6,166 bases of DNA. Origin: a bacterium (GTDB lineage Bacteria > Desulfobacterota > Binatia > UBA12015). A model generated the notes under the pieces. The model was not told the origin of the DNA, searched no databases, and saw nothing but the letters and a program-made list of their open reading frames with translations. The stretch covers positions 1-6,166 of the forward strand of contig JAPOLW010000240.1 of the NCBI GenBank assembly GCA_029976905.1, read 5' to 3'. The position numbers were made by a program, and so were the translations under genes. Of the stretch, positions 1-5,688 are shown one piece after another (the first letter of the stretch is position 1; each line of letters opens with the position of its first letter).

Positions 1-15
1 GGACGTGACGGTCAC
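1..15 (-). CDS. Possible start of a further downstream gene (first five codons only)
   Basis: On the minus strand, just after the kinase stop (TGA at 28-26), the bases read TGAGGATGCTTCGGTG. A GAGGA Shine-Dalgarno sits 7 nt before a GTG at 15-13, which opens a frame (Met-Thr-Val-Thr-Ser) that leaves the window. The GAGGA overlaps the kinase stop codon, as is typical of tightly packed operons. Only five codons are visible, so no product can be named. The ATG inside the same stretch closes after three codons and is not a credible start. The GTG also lies in a short inverted repeat (GTGAC-g-GTCAC, 5-15), so a non-coding explanation remains possible. Confidence 0.3.
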
Positions 16-25
16 CGAAGCATCC

Positions 26-2080
26 TCACGACCGGGTGGTCTCCACGGCAATGGAGAGTCCGGTGCGCTCGGTACTCTCGGGCGTGTTTCCCGATGCGGC
101 CTGCAGCGCCTCGGCATATTCGTGCCACCAGAGGCGCGCGTCCTCGAGGGACCAGGGCGCGAGCGAGATCACACGCAACATCTCCGCGAGGGCATCGGCG
201 CTGGCGGGCCGGTCTGCTGGATCCTTGGCCAGGCAGGAAAGGATGACGGTTTCGAGGTCCTCGGGGAGTTCCCGCCCCAGACGGCGGGACGGGAACTCCA
301 CCTCTTCGGTCAGGTGGCGCTCGAAAATCTCGACCGTGGTGCCGCCCGCGAAGATGGTCGTGCCCGCCAGGAGATAGTATCCCACCGCGCCCAGCGCGTA
401 GAGGTCGGTGCTCGGCGAACCGGCGTCTGCCGACAAGATGACCTCGGGCGCGATGTACATGGGGGTTCCGGCAATGGCATCGCTGCTTTGGGCGCCCTCG
501 GTGACCTCCCGTGCCAGTCCGAAATCGAGCAACTTCAAGGTGTCGAAGACGCCACCCCGCTCGGTCAGCATCATGTTGCTCGGTTTCACGTCGCGGTGCA
601 GGAGCCCGCGTCGGTGCGCCTCGCCGAGCGAGCCGCACGCTTGCAGAAGGATGTGGACGACCCGGCGCGGATCGACGGGGCCGAATTGCTGCACCAGGGC
701 ATCGAGTGTGAATCCCTCGAGGAATTCCATCGCGTAGTAGAAGATACCCTCGGGGGTCCGGCCGTAGTCGAAGATCTCGATCGTGTTGGGGTGGGTGAGC
801 TGAGACGTCAAGCGGACTTCCTGCTGGAAACGACTCTGCGCCCGCAGATCACCCGAACTCTCGGCGCGCAGGAGTTTGATGGCCGTCGGTCGCCGGAGCA
901 TGGCGTGATGTGCCAGGAAGACTTCGCCCATTCCTCCCGTGCCGATCTTCGCATCGATCACGTACTGCCCGAGCGCCTTTGCCTTGTTCATCACGTCTTC
1001 GACCTGGCGGCGCAGCCGGTAGGACACGAAAAGTGAACCGGCCGAAAGCAGACCCATCAGGAGAGCCAGCGCGATTACGACGTAGCTGGCGCTCGCAAGT
1101 CGTTGGCCACTCCGTGCGCTCGCCTGCGTCTGCGCGTCGGCCAATTTCTCCGAAAGTGCACGCACGCCGTTTGCAAGCGGTTGCGCCTCTTCTTCGAAGA
1201 GCATCTTCGAGACATTGCGGGCAGCCGTGCTCTGCAGCGTCAGGATCGATGGGACTTCGACCCGGTAGGCCTGGAATTCTCCGAGGAGGAATTCGATCAG
1301 TCGCTGCGTATCGCTCGGAGGGACCGCGGCGGTGGCCGTGGAGAGTCGCGTCGCGAGTGCGCTCGCCTCCCCCAGACGTGCCTCGACGGCGTGCGCTCGT
1401 GCCGCCGAATATTCATTGAGGAGGTCGTGAAGGGCGAGGTCGTTGCGGGCGAAGGCAGAGCGAAAGCGGGCGGCGGCCACGACGAGATCCATCGCCCCGG
1501 TGCCCGCGTCGATCGTGGCGTTTGCATAGTGATCGATGACGTCCTCGAGTCCGGCCAGGATACTGCGTCGCAGCGGCGCGAGGTGCATTTCGTATTCGAG
1601 TTCTGCTGGATGGTTCCCTGGCGTCTGCGCGACGTCTTCGATCGCCCATTGGATGCGCCGCAGGTCGCGGAGCGCACGTTCGAGGTCCTGGACCGCCGTG
1701 CGCATCCCGGGTTCGTTCACCTTTCCGGAGAGCCGTTGCAGAGCCTCTGCCGATGGTTCGATGCCTTCGGTCCACGCCGACCGCCGACGGGAGATGGATT
1801 CCGGATCCCCGAACGCGACCCAGCCTCGCAAGGCGGCGAGGGACTCATTGATCGACGCGTTGAGTTCGAGGGCCTGTCGGGCCGCCGGTGCGGCGACCTC
1901 GGTCTGGTACTCGAGAGCGACGCGAAACCAGAGGGTGAACGCCAGGGTCAGACAGGCGGTGACGAGGCCGACGGAGGCGACCTTGCCGCTCGAGCCCAGC
2001 AGCGAACCGGTCAGTCGATGCGCGGCGCTGGAGCCCAGGCGTCGGAAGCTTGCTCCGGTCTGCGACGAAGAGGACGACAC
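26..2080 (-). CDS. Membrane-bound Ser/Thr protein kinase with N-terminal extracytoplasmic sensor domain
   Basis: Hanks-type kinase of 684 residues that phosphorylates Ser/Thr on unknown targets. The order is: short Ser-rich N-terminus; membrane helix about 34-58; largely helical extracytoplasmic region about 59-329; second membrane helix about 330-354; ~20-residue linker; C-terminal kinase domain about 370-640. Catalytic residues are intact: glycine loop GTGGMG (380-385), Lys402 in TAIKLL, Glu421, HRDVKPSN with catalytic Asp497 and Asn502, DFG (519-521), GTPMYIAPE (538-546), Asp559 and Arg624. The outer domain carries ALRGWVAFGD, which resembles the LRGxxxxGD motif of four-helix-bundle/CHASE3 sensors (inference). 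The C-terminal PWSLEDARLWW segment resembles tails I recall on other bacterial kinases. The GTG at 2080 is chosen because it lies 4 nt after the upstream stop and places a normal membrane anchor near the N-terminus. The ATG at 2272 would lie deep inside the upstream gene. No strong Shine-Dalgarno is visible, so translational coupling is likely. The sensor-first order is opposite to PknB-type kinases. Confidence 0.93.
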   Translation of the reverse strand: MSSSSSQTGASFRRLGSSAAHRLTGSLLGSSGKVASVGLVTACLTLAFTLWFRVALEYQTEVAAPAARQALELNASINESLAALRGWVAFGDPESISRRRSAWTEGIEPSAEALQRLSGKVNEPGMRTAVQDLERALRDLRRIQWAIEDVAQTPGNHPAELEYEMHLAPLRRSILAGLEDVIDHYANATIDAGTGAMDLVVAAARFRSAFARNDLALHDLLNEYSAARAHAVEARLGEASALATRLSTATAAVPPSDTQRLIEFLLGEFQAYRVEVPSILTLQSTAARNVSKMLFEEEAQPLANGVRALSEKLADAQTQASARSGQRLASASYVVIALALLMGLLSAGSLFVSYRLRRQVEDVMNKAKALGQYVIDAKIGTGGMGEVFLAHHAMLRRPTAIKLLRAESSGDLRAQSRFQQEVRLTSQLTHPNTIEIFDYGRTPEGIFYYAMEFLEGFTLDALVQQFGPVDPRRVVHILLQACGSLGEAHRRGLLHRDVKPSNMMLTERGGVFDTLKLLDFGLAREVTEGAQSSDAIAGTPMYIAPEVILSADAGSPSTDLYALGAVGYYLLAGTTIFAGGTTVEIFERHLTEEVEFPSRRLGRELPEDLETVILSCLAKDPADRPASADALAEMLRVISLAPWSLEDARLWWHEYAEALQAASGNTPESTERTGLSIAVETTRS

Positions 2081-2084
2081 GCAC

Positions 2085-3125
2085 TCAACCGGTGGTTGGA
2101 CCGGGCGCGGGCGCCTGCGGGCTCTGTGCGGCCAGGTCGACGAGAATCGCCTCCAGAAGGCCGGCGCGTTGGAAGACGTGTGCGGGGAATTTGCGCCCCG
2201 GATAGTGGGCGTGTGGGGGTTCGGCCGAGTCGGGTTCGAGCGAGTGGAGGTGGACCAGGGTTTCGACCACAAGGGAGGCGAGGTCGCTTACGTCGTTGGG
2301 CTTCGCGGTCGCGGCCTGCTCCTCGGAGACCTTCAGACGAAGTGTTCCCTGGCCGCGCTGGGCGGCGATTTCCTGCAAGAGGGAGAAGCACTCCTGCAAT
2401 CGCAGATAGACGTCGCGAGGTGTCTTGTTGGGCTCGAAGGGCGGTTCGTCGGGCATGGGTGCCGCGCCCGGAGTGGATGCCTGCAGGGCCGCCGCCTGGT
2501 GGACTGCTTCGGTCACCTGTTGGAAGACGTGGCTCGGCGACGTCTGATGCTCGAGGAGCTCGTTCACCTCGGCGCCGGCGAGGACGATCGTGTTGAAGAC
2601 CTGGGTCGGGGACGTCCCGTCGGGCTGGACCTTCTCGACGATCACCTCCTCGATGCCGAGGGTTTCCTTCACGGTCAGGATTGCCTCGAGGGAACGGTTG
2701 ACCACCGCGAAGACGTCCGCGGGCCGCGCGTCCCGCCGCAGGGGGATGCCCTCGGGGCGCGTGACGCGACTCTGCTCGAAGGCCAGGCGGTTCGAGCGTC
2801 GTTCGAGGTTCAGCGCTTGCGAGTAGACCTCGCGTGGCATCGCTCCGCCGGCCCGCAGGAGGGGGGCGGGGGCGGGAGGACGCCCGGTGAAGCGACGGAT
2901 CTGCTCGACGTTTTCGCGCAGCAATTCCACCCGCGCCAGAACGTCGGCCGGGAGGATGCCCTCCGGTACCGAGACGGGTCGGCCGCTGGCCGGGGGCGGG
3001 ATCGAAACCGCGGCGGCGGTGGCGGCGGCGATCCGGGGGGCGGGGATCGCGCCGAGGAGCACTCCGGCGATGAGTCCGGCGAGAAAAGGAGTGCAGGCCA
3101 TCGGGTCGCTCGGTCGTCTACGCAC
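2085..3125 (-). CDS. Exported protein with eight PxxV helical repeats, function unknown
   Basis: 346-residue protein that I do not recognise. The N-terminus has Arg-Arg-Arg, a hydrophobic stretch (about 9-28) and an Ala-rich segment, consistent with a Sec signal peptide; a Pro/Ala region follows. From residue 58 onward the sequence is built from repeats of the form Pro-x-x-Val-(Phe/Tyr) followed by an amphipathic helix of about 20 residues: LPADVL (58), MPREVY (96), RPADVF (134), SPTQVF (172), SPSHVF (196), TPRDVY (235), KPNDVS (275), FPAHVF (313). No lipobox, membrane anchor or enzyme motif is visible after the signal. The GTG at 3125 is used because it supplies the basic n-region; the ATG at 3101 (MACTPFLAG) is a real alternative, giving 338 residues. 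Neither has a clear Shine-Dalgarno. The stop lies 4 nt before the sensor kinase GTG, so the two are very probably co-transcribed. A role as a periplasmic partner of the kinase's outer domain is inference. Confidence 0.8.
   Translation of the reverse strand: MRRRPSDPMACTPFLAGLIAGVLLGAIPAPRIAAATAAAVSIPPPASGRPVSVPEGILPADVLARVELLRENVEQIRRFTGRPPAPAPLLRAGGAMPREVYSQALNLERRSNRLAFEQSRVTRPEGIPLRRDARPADVFAVVNRSLEAILTVKETLGIEEVIVEKVQPDGTSPTQVFNTIVLAGAEVNELLEHQTSPSHVFQQVTEAVHQAAALQASTPGAAPMPDEPPFEPNKTPRDVYLRLQECFSLLQEIAAQRGQGTLRLKVSEEQAATAKPNDVSDLASLVVETLVHLHSLEPDSAEPPHAHYPGRKFPAHVFQRAGLLEAILVDLAAQSPQAPAPGPTTG
2130..2954 (-). repeat. Eightfold protein-level repeat (PxxV[FY] units, mostly 38 residues)
   Basis: The prolines that open the units fall at residues 59, 97, 135, 173, 197, 236, 276 and 314 of the encoded protein. 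The spacings are 38, 38, 38, 24, 39, 40 and 38. The fourth interval is about 14 residues short and has almost no linker between helices. Only the PxxV core and the hydrophobic pattern of the following helix are conserved; the linkers differ. The repeat is therefore old and is not seen as DNA-level tandem copies. Confidence 0.8.
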
Positions 3126-3183
3126 GCGGGCAGGGTAGCACCTGGCGCGATCCCCTCCATGCGGTCGCCGCCCGCGGCAGGTC

Positions 3184-4245
3184 CTACCGGATCCGGGGGA
3201 GGACGTCGCGGGCGACGCGCTCCAGGACCTCGTAGCGCGGCTCCCAGGCCGGCAGGAGCATCAAGCCCGAGAGTCCCGCTGCCGCGAGGGCGCGCAGGCG
3301 CGCAGCGAGATCCTCCGGTGTGCCCACCAGACACGAGGCTTCGATCGTCTCGCGGGTCACGAAGCGCTCTTCCTCGGGCAGGACCCAGCAGTTGTGCCCG
3401 GCGTGAACCCGCAGGTGCAGCCTCTCCTCGGGAATCGAGGCGAGCATCGTGCGGTAGTCTTCCCAGATCGACGCGAGATGCGCGGGTGGGGGGCGTCCGA
3501 ACTGGCGCCACTGGTCGTAGAGGTAGTGCACGGAGGCCATCGCGAAGGCGCCGCACTCGGCGCGAACGCGGGGAGAGTCCACGGGCTCACCGGGGTCGAG
3601 AACGCTGATCGTGGTCAGGGCCGTCGTCGGATAGTGCGCGTCGTCGAGTGTCCGGCCCGCGGCGTCAGCGCCAGCCCGCACGGCTGCGAGCATGCCGCGC
3701 AGAACCTCCGGGGTTGGCGGCATCGCAAGGATCGCGCCGTCGCCGTAGGCACCCGCGAGCCCCAGGGACCGTGGCCCGAATCCCGAGACGTGCAGGGGAA
3801 TCGGGTCGTCGAAATTTACGAAGCCGTGCTCTGGCATCAGATGACGGATCGGGTGCCCCTCGTACTCGACCTCCTCACCTCGCAGAAGGGGGCGGAGCGC
3901 TCGCAGATAGCTCTCGAACGCCGCGATCCGCTGCGGTTTTCGGCCCAGCAGACGCATCGCAGTATTTCCCGCACCGACGCCCAGGAAGGTGCGCCCGGGT
4001 GCGAGAGCGTTGATCGACCCGATCGCGGCGGCCGTCACCGGCGCGGGGCGGGTTGCCGAGACCGCGACCCCGGTTCCGAGCCGGATGCGACTGGTTCGCG
4101 TTGCCGCCAGGGCCAGCGCCGCGTAGCAATCCGACCAGAGCATCTGGCTGTCGGCGAGCCAGGCATGCGAATAACCGAGCTCCTCGGCGCGCACGACGTA
4201 GTCGATGTCGCCGACGTGCGACGCGACACAGATCCCGATCTCCAT
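3184..4245 (-). CDS. LLM-class (luciferase-like) flavin/F420-dependent oxidoreductase
   Basis: 353-residue bacterial luciferase-like monooxygenase-fold protein (TIM barrel), normal length for the family and with no signal peptide, so cytoplasmic. Family hallmarks are in order: AEELGYSHAWLADS (20-33), the strand/loop RIRLGTGVAVSATRPAPVTA (53-72), LAPGRTFLGVGAGNTAMRLLG (81-101), SGFGPRSLGLAGAYGDGAIL (154-173) and the C-terminal GTPEDLAARLRALAAAGLSG (308-327). The overall pattern, notably GVGAGNTAMRLLG, is closest to F420-dependent methylene-tetrahydromethanopterin-reductase-like members. FMN-dependent members share this fold, so cofactor and substrate remain undetermined. The ATG at 4245 begins the first barrel strand (MEIGICV) directly, which fits the family. 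A weak GAAAG lies 5 nt upstream of it. The gene lies 84 nt after the anchored CxxCH protein and 58 nt before the repeat protein, all on one strand, so co-transcription is possible but not required. Confidence 0.92.
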   Translation of the reverse strand: MEIGICVASHVGDIDYVVRAEELGYSHAWLADSQMLWSDCYAALALAATRTSRIRLGTGVAVSATRPAPVTAAAIGSINALAPGRTFLGVGAGNTAMRLLGRKPQRIAAFESYLRALRPLLRGEEVEYEGHPIRHLMPEHGFVNFDDPIPLHVSGFGPRSLGLAGAYGDGAILAMPPTPEVLRGMLAAVRAGADAAGRTLDDAHYPTTALTTISVLDPGEPVDSPRVRAECGAFAMASVHYLYDQWRQFGRPPPAHLASIWEDYRTMLASIPEERLHLRVHAGHNCWVLPEEERFVTRETIEASCLVGTPEDLAARLRALAAAGLSGLMLLPAWEPRYEVLERVARDVLPRIR

Positions 4246-4272
4246 GGGGGCTTTCAGAACCGCCCGTAGACG

Positions 4273-4303
4273 CCTTCGCGGGGCCCGCGCTCCGTCACGA
4301 AGG
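4273..4303 (-). terminator. GC-rich hairpin between two minus-strand genes (possible terminator or regulatory stem)
   Basis: CCTTCG (4273-4278) pairs with CGAAGG (4298-4303). Within that interval CGCGGG (4277-4282) and CCCGCG (4284-4289) form a competing near-perfect palindrome. The structure starts about 27 nt after the stop of the anchored CxxCH protein and ends 28 nt before the oxidoreductase ATG. No T-run follows on the minus strand, so a classical intrinsic terminator is not demonstrated. Confidence 0.25.
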
Positions 4304-4329
4304 AGACGCGCGCACTCGAGGGATTCGCC

Positions 4330-4959
4330 CTAGCGGATGGCGCTGTAGCGTCGACGCAACGCGAAGCCACCGGCGCCGAGAAGAAGGGTGACCAGAGCAA
4401 GCTGGGCGATCGGCGAGGTCGCGGGAACCGGCGGTGGAGGTGGGGCTTCCACGGTGACGTTGAAGGTGGCTTTCGCGGCCGCGTCTCCCGTGGTGGCGTT
4501 GTTGTCGTTGACCGCGTTGCCCCAGGCCTGGAGGAGCAGATCGCCGCCCTCGTTCGGCGCCTCGAAAATGAAGCTGAAGACGGTTTCGGAACCGTTCCCA
4601 ATCTTCGGGGAGCTCTGGGTGATGTTGTTGTTGCCGTGGCCGCTCGGAATGAGCGTCGTCTGAGCGCTTTGGGATCCACCTGGCGTGAGGTCGCCAATGC
4701 TGGCGTCCACCGCGAGGCCGGCGGCGATCTGGCTTCCGGGTGACGAGACGGTGAGGGTGTATTCGGTGGACGAACCTGCCTCGACCGAGGTCGGCCCGCT
4801 GAAGGAGACGGTCGGAGTCAGGCCACCGCCATGGCACGAATTACAGCCCGTTGAGCCCTGGGCCCCGTAGGAGGCGCCACCGGGCATGGCGTTTGCGCCG
4901 TGCGGCGCCACGAGCAGTCCGGCCAGAGCGATGGGGAGGACGAGGGGGGAAAACTTCAT
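4330..4959 (-). CDS. Secreted, C-terminally anchored protein with one CxxCH motif (choice-of-anchor V-like)
   Basis: 209-residue exported protein. A signal peptide (1-24, Lys near the start, hydrophobic core, GANA before the likely cut) leads to a Gly/Ser-rich segment containing CNSCH (39-43), a CxxCH covalent c-haem-type site. A beta-sandwich-like domain follows (about 48-170, rich in Thr, Ser, Val and Asn). Then come a proline hinge (PPPPPVP, 173-179), a membrane helix (about 183-200) and RRR (202-204). The tail fits a CTERM-type sorting/anchor signal. From memory, this arrangement (short CxxCH segment, then a ~130-residue sandwich domain, then a variable anchor) matches proteins named 'choice-of-anchor V'. 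With only one CxxCH and no visible distal Met ligand motif, haem binding is uncertain. The ATG at 4959 is preferred over an in-frame ATG at 5046 because it starts the signal peptide and has GAAAGG (4972-4967) 7 nt upstream. The likely location is the cell envelope or surface. Confidence 0.87.
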   Translation of the reverse strand: MKFSPLVLPIALAGLLVAPHGANAMPGGASYGAQGSTGCNSCHGGGLTPTVSFSGPTSVEAGSSTEYTLTVSSPGSQIAAGLAVDASIGDLTPGGSQSAQTTLIPSGHGNNNITQSSPKIGNGSETVFSFIFEAPNEGGDLLLQAWGNAVNDNNATTGDAAAKATFNVTVEAPPPPPVPATSPIAQLALVTLLLGAGGFALRRRYSAIR

Positions 4960-4966
4960 GGTGCAG

Positions 4967-4972
4967 CCTTTC
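4967..4972 (-). promoter_or_regulatory. Ribosome binding site of the anchored CxxCH protein
   Basis: GAAAGG on the minus strand, 7 nt from the ATG at 4959. It is one of the few clear Shine-Dalgarno sequences in the window and decides the start: the longer reading from 5046 would add 29 residues before the signal peptide. Confidence 0.6.
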
Positions 4973-5133
4973 TCGCGGGGGATCTCGTGCATGAAGACGA
5001 ACGGGGCGACCCGATCAGGGATGAATCCGTAGTGTCCTCTAGCCATAGCGCGCCCGGCACCCGTTTGGGAACCCCAGAAAGTTGCACGCAGGGGGAAGTC
5101 CGCGCTGGCTGGATCGCGGGGTTGGCCGCCGGC

Positions 5134-5247
5134 TCAGTCGCGGTCGTCGGCCGGACGTGGGAGGGCGCACGACCGCCCGGTCAGCCCGAACGCCGCCCCG
5201 GCGACGAGAACGCCGACCACCGTCCCGGTGGTCAGATTCCAGCCCAT
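5134..5247 (-). CDS. Small single-membrane-helix protein (37 residues), translationally coupled
   Basis: Short open frame whose ATG (5247-5245) directly abuts the TGA (5250-5248) of the upstream 94-residue membrane protein: TGA-ATG with no gap. The peptide begins MGWNLTTGTVVG and has one hydrophobic, Gly/Ala/Val-rich segment (about 8-22), then a polar tail with Arg, Cys and Asp that ends in DDRD. This is consistent with a single membrane anchor. No independent Shine-Dalgarno is visible, so expression would depend on termination-reinitiation from the upstream gene. Function is unknown. It could be a chance frame: the support is the exact stop-start contact and the membrane-helix composition, in contrast to the Arg-rich sequence of the overlapping frames. 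Confidence 0.5.
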   Translation of the reverse strand: MGWNLTTGTVVGVLVAGAAFGLTGRSCALPRPADDRD

Positions 5248-5532
5248 TCAAGGGACGCCGCAGGTGGGCGTGGCCAGCGCGATGAAGGTCACCGGCAGCA
5301 TCGACAAGAATCCGCACATCGGTCCACGAAGCCACCACGCCACCGGCCAGATCGTCACGCCGACCCAGAACCCGATCGCCATCCGCGACAGGTAGTAGGC
5401 CCATACCGCGACGTCGCCATCGATGAAGAACATGTCGAACTTCGCCGGGATCGGCCCGTGCACGAACACGGGAAGCCATCCCAGGACGAGCCCGAGGCCG
5501 ACGCAGACGACCGGATAGGGGAGGCGTTTCAC
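5248..5532 (-). CDS. Small multi-spanning membrane protein (94 residues), unknown function
   Basis: The GTG at 5532 gives a 94-residue protein that begins with Lys-Arg and is hydrophobic almost throughout. Helices lie at about 6-24 (VVCVGLGLVLGWLPVFV), about 40-66 (Trp/Tyr-rich, with YYLSRMAIGFWVGVTIWP) and about 70-90 (GFLSMLPVTFIALAT). A polar loop between the first two contains HGPIPAKFDMFFIDGD. Cysteines occur at 10, 73 and 91. I cannot name a family. The open frame extends upstream to 5988, but that part is Arg/Pro-rich and polar and lies opposite the plus-strand gene starting at 5689. The coding signal starts abruptly at the membrane segment, so GTG 5532 is preferred. The Shine-Dalgarno is weak at best. 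The gene is followed without a gap by a 37-residue membrane peptide and is divergent from the lipoprotein gene, with 156 bp between the starts. Confidence 0.72.
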   Translation of the reverse strand: MKRLPYPVVCVGLGLVLGWLPVFVHGPIPAKFDMFFIDGDVAVWAYYLSRMAIGFWVGVTIWPVAWWLRGPMCGFLSMLPVTFIALATPTCGVP

Positions 5533-5648
5533 GCTTCGATCACAGTGGAGCAGTTCGCCGTGGACTTCAACTTGAGCAGTGGCCGACGGCGGCACCCACC
5601 GTGCGTTTTGCGCGGACGTCGCCCCGCCCCGGGCCGTCGCGCGTGCTT

Positions 5649-5663
5649 GCCCGACCCTCGGGC
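5649..5663. promoter_or_regulatory. Perfect 6-bp hairpin/inverted repeat in the divergent intergenic region
   Basis: GCCCGA-CCC-TCGGGC is a perfect 6-bp inverted repeat with a 3-nt centre, ending 25 nt before the ATG at 5689. It overlaps TTGCCC (5647-5652), a possible -35 for the plus-strand gene. The only -10-like element downstream (TAGTTC, 18 nt later) is poor. It could be an operator or a 5' RNA stem. The remainder of 5533-5688 shows no convincing promoter for either gene. Confidence 0.25.
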
Positions 5664-5688
5664 CGGGAGGTAGTTCCATTTCAGGTCC

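Noticed and set aside
2081..2272. N-terminal extension of the kinase to an ATG at 2272
   Set aside because: It lies wholly within the repeat protein gene. The added residues are a Pro/Arg/Ser-rich shadow of the upstream frame, and the GTG at 2080 fits operon spacing.
1103..2596. 497-codon plus-strand open frame (and the 343-codon one at 5-1036)
   Set aside because: Both are antisense to the kinase, which retains every catalytic motif. The antisense translations show no signal peptide, domain or balanced composition.
3126..3183. Terminator or promoter in the 58-bp gap after the oxidoreductase
   Set aside because: Only overlapping GC-rich partial palindromes and no T-run or promoter-like hexamers; nothing supportable.
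2810..3556. 248-codon minus-strand frame bridging the oxidoreductase and the repeat protein
   Set aside because: Out of frame with both well-supported genes, Arg/Pro/Ala-rich, no motif.
1536..3608. 690-codon open frame on the plus strand
   Set aside because: Antisense to the repeat protein, kinase and oxidoreductase, all of which show clear domain or repeat features. The translation is Arg/Gly/Ser-rich with no recognisable motif, typical of a high-GC shadow frame.
4960..5133. Possible promoter (TATGGC near 5045) or terminator stem (CCGCG/CGCGG at 5100-5119) in the 174-bp gap
   Set aside because: No -35 at a usable distance from the TATGGC. The 5-bp stem has a 10-nt loop and no T-run, so it is indistinguishable from chance in GC-rich DNA.
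5039..5479. 146-codon minus-strand frame overlapping the small membrane proteins
   Set aside because: Extremely Arg-rich translation, out of frame with the hydrophobic genes and starting in the middle of one: a shadow frame.
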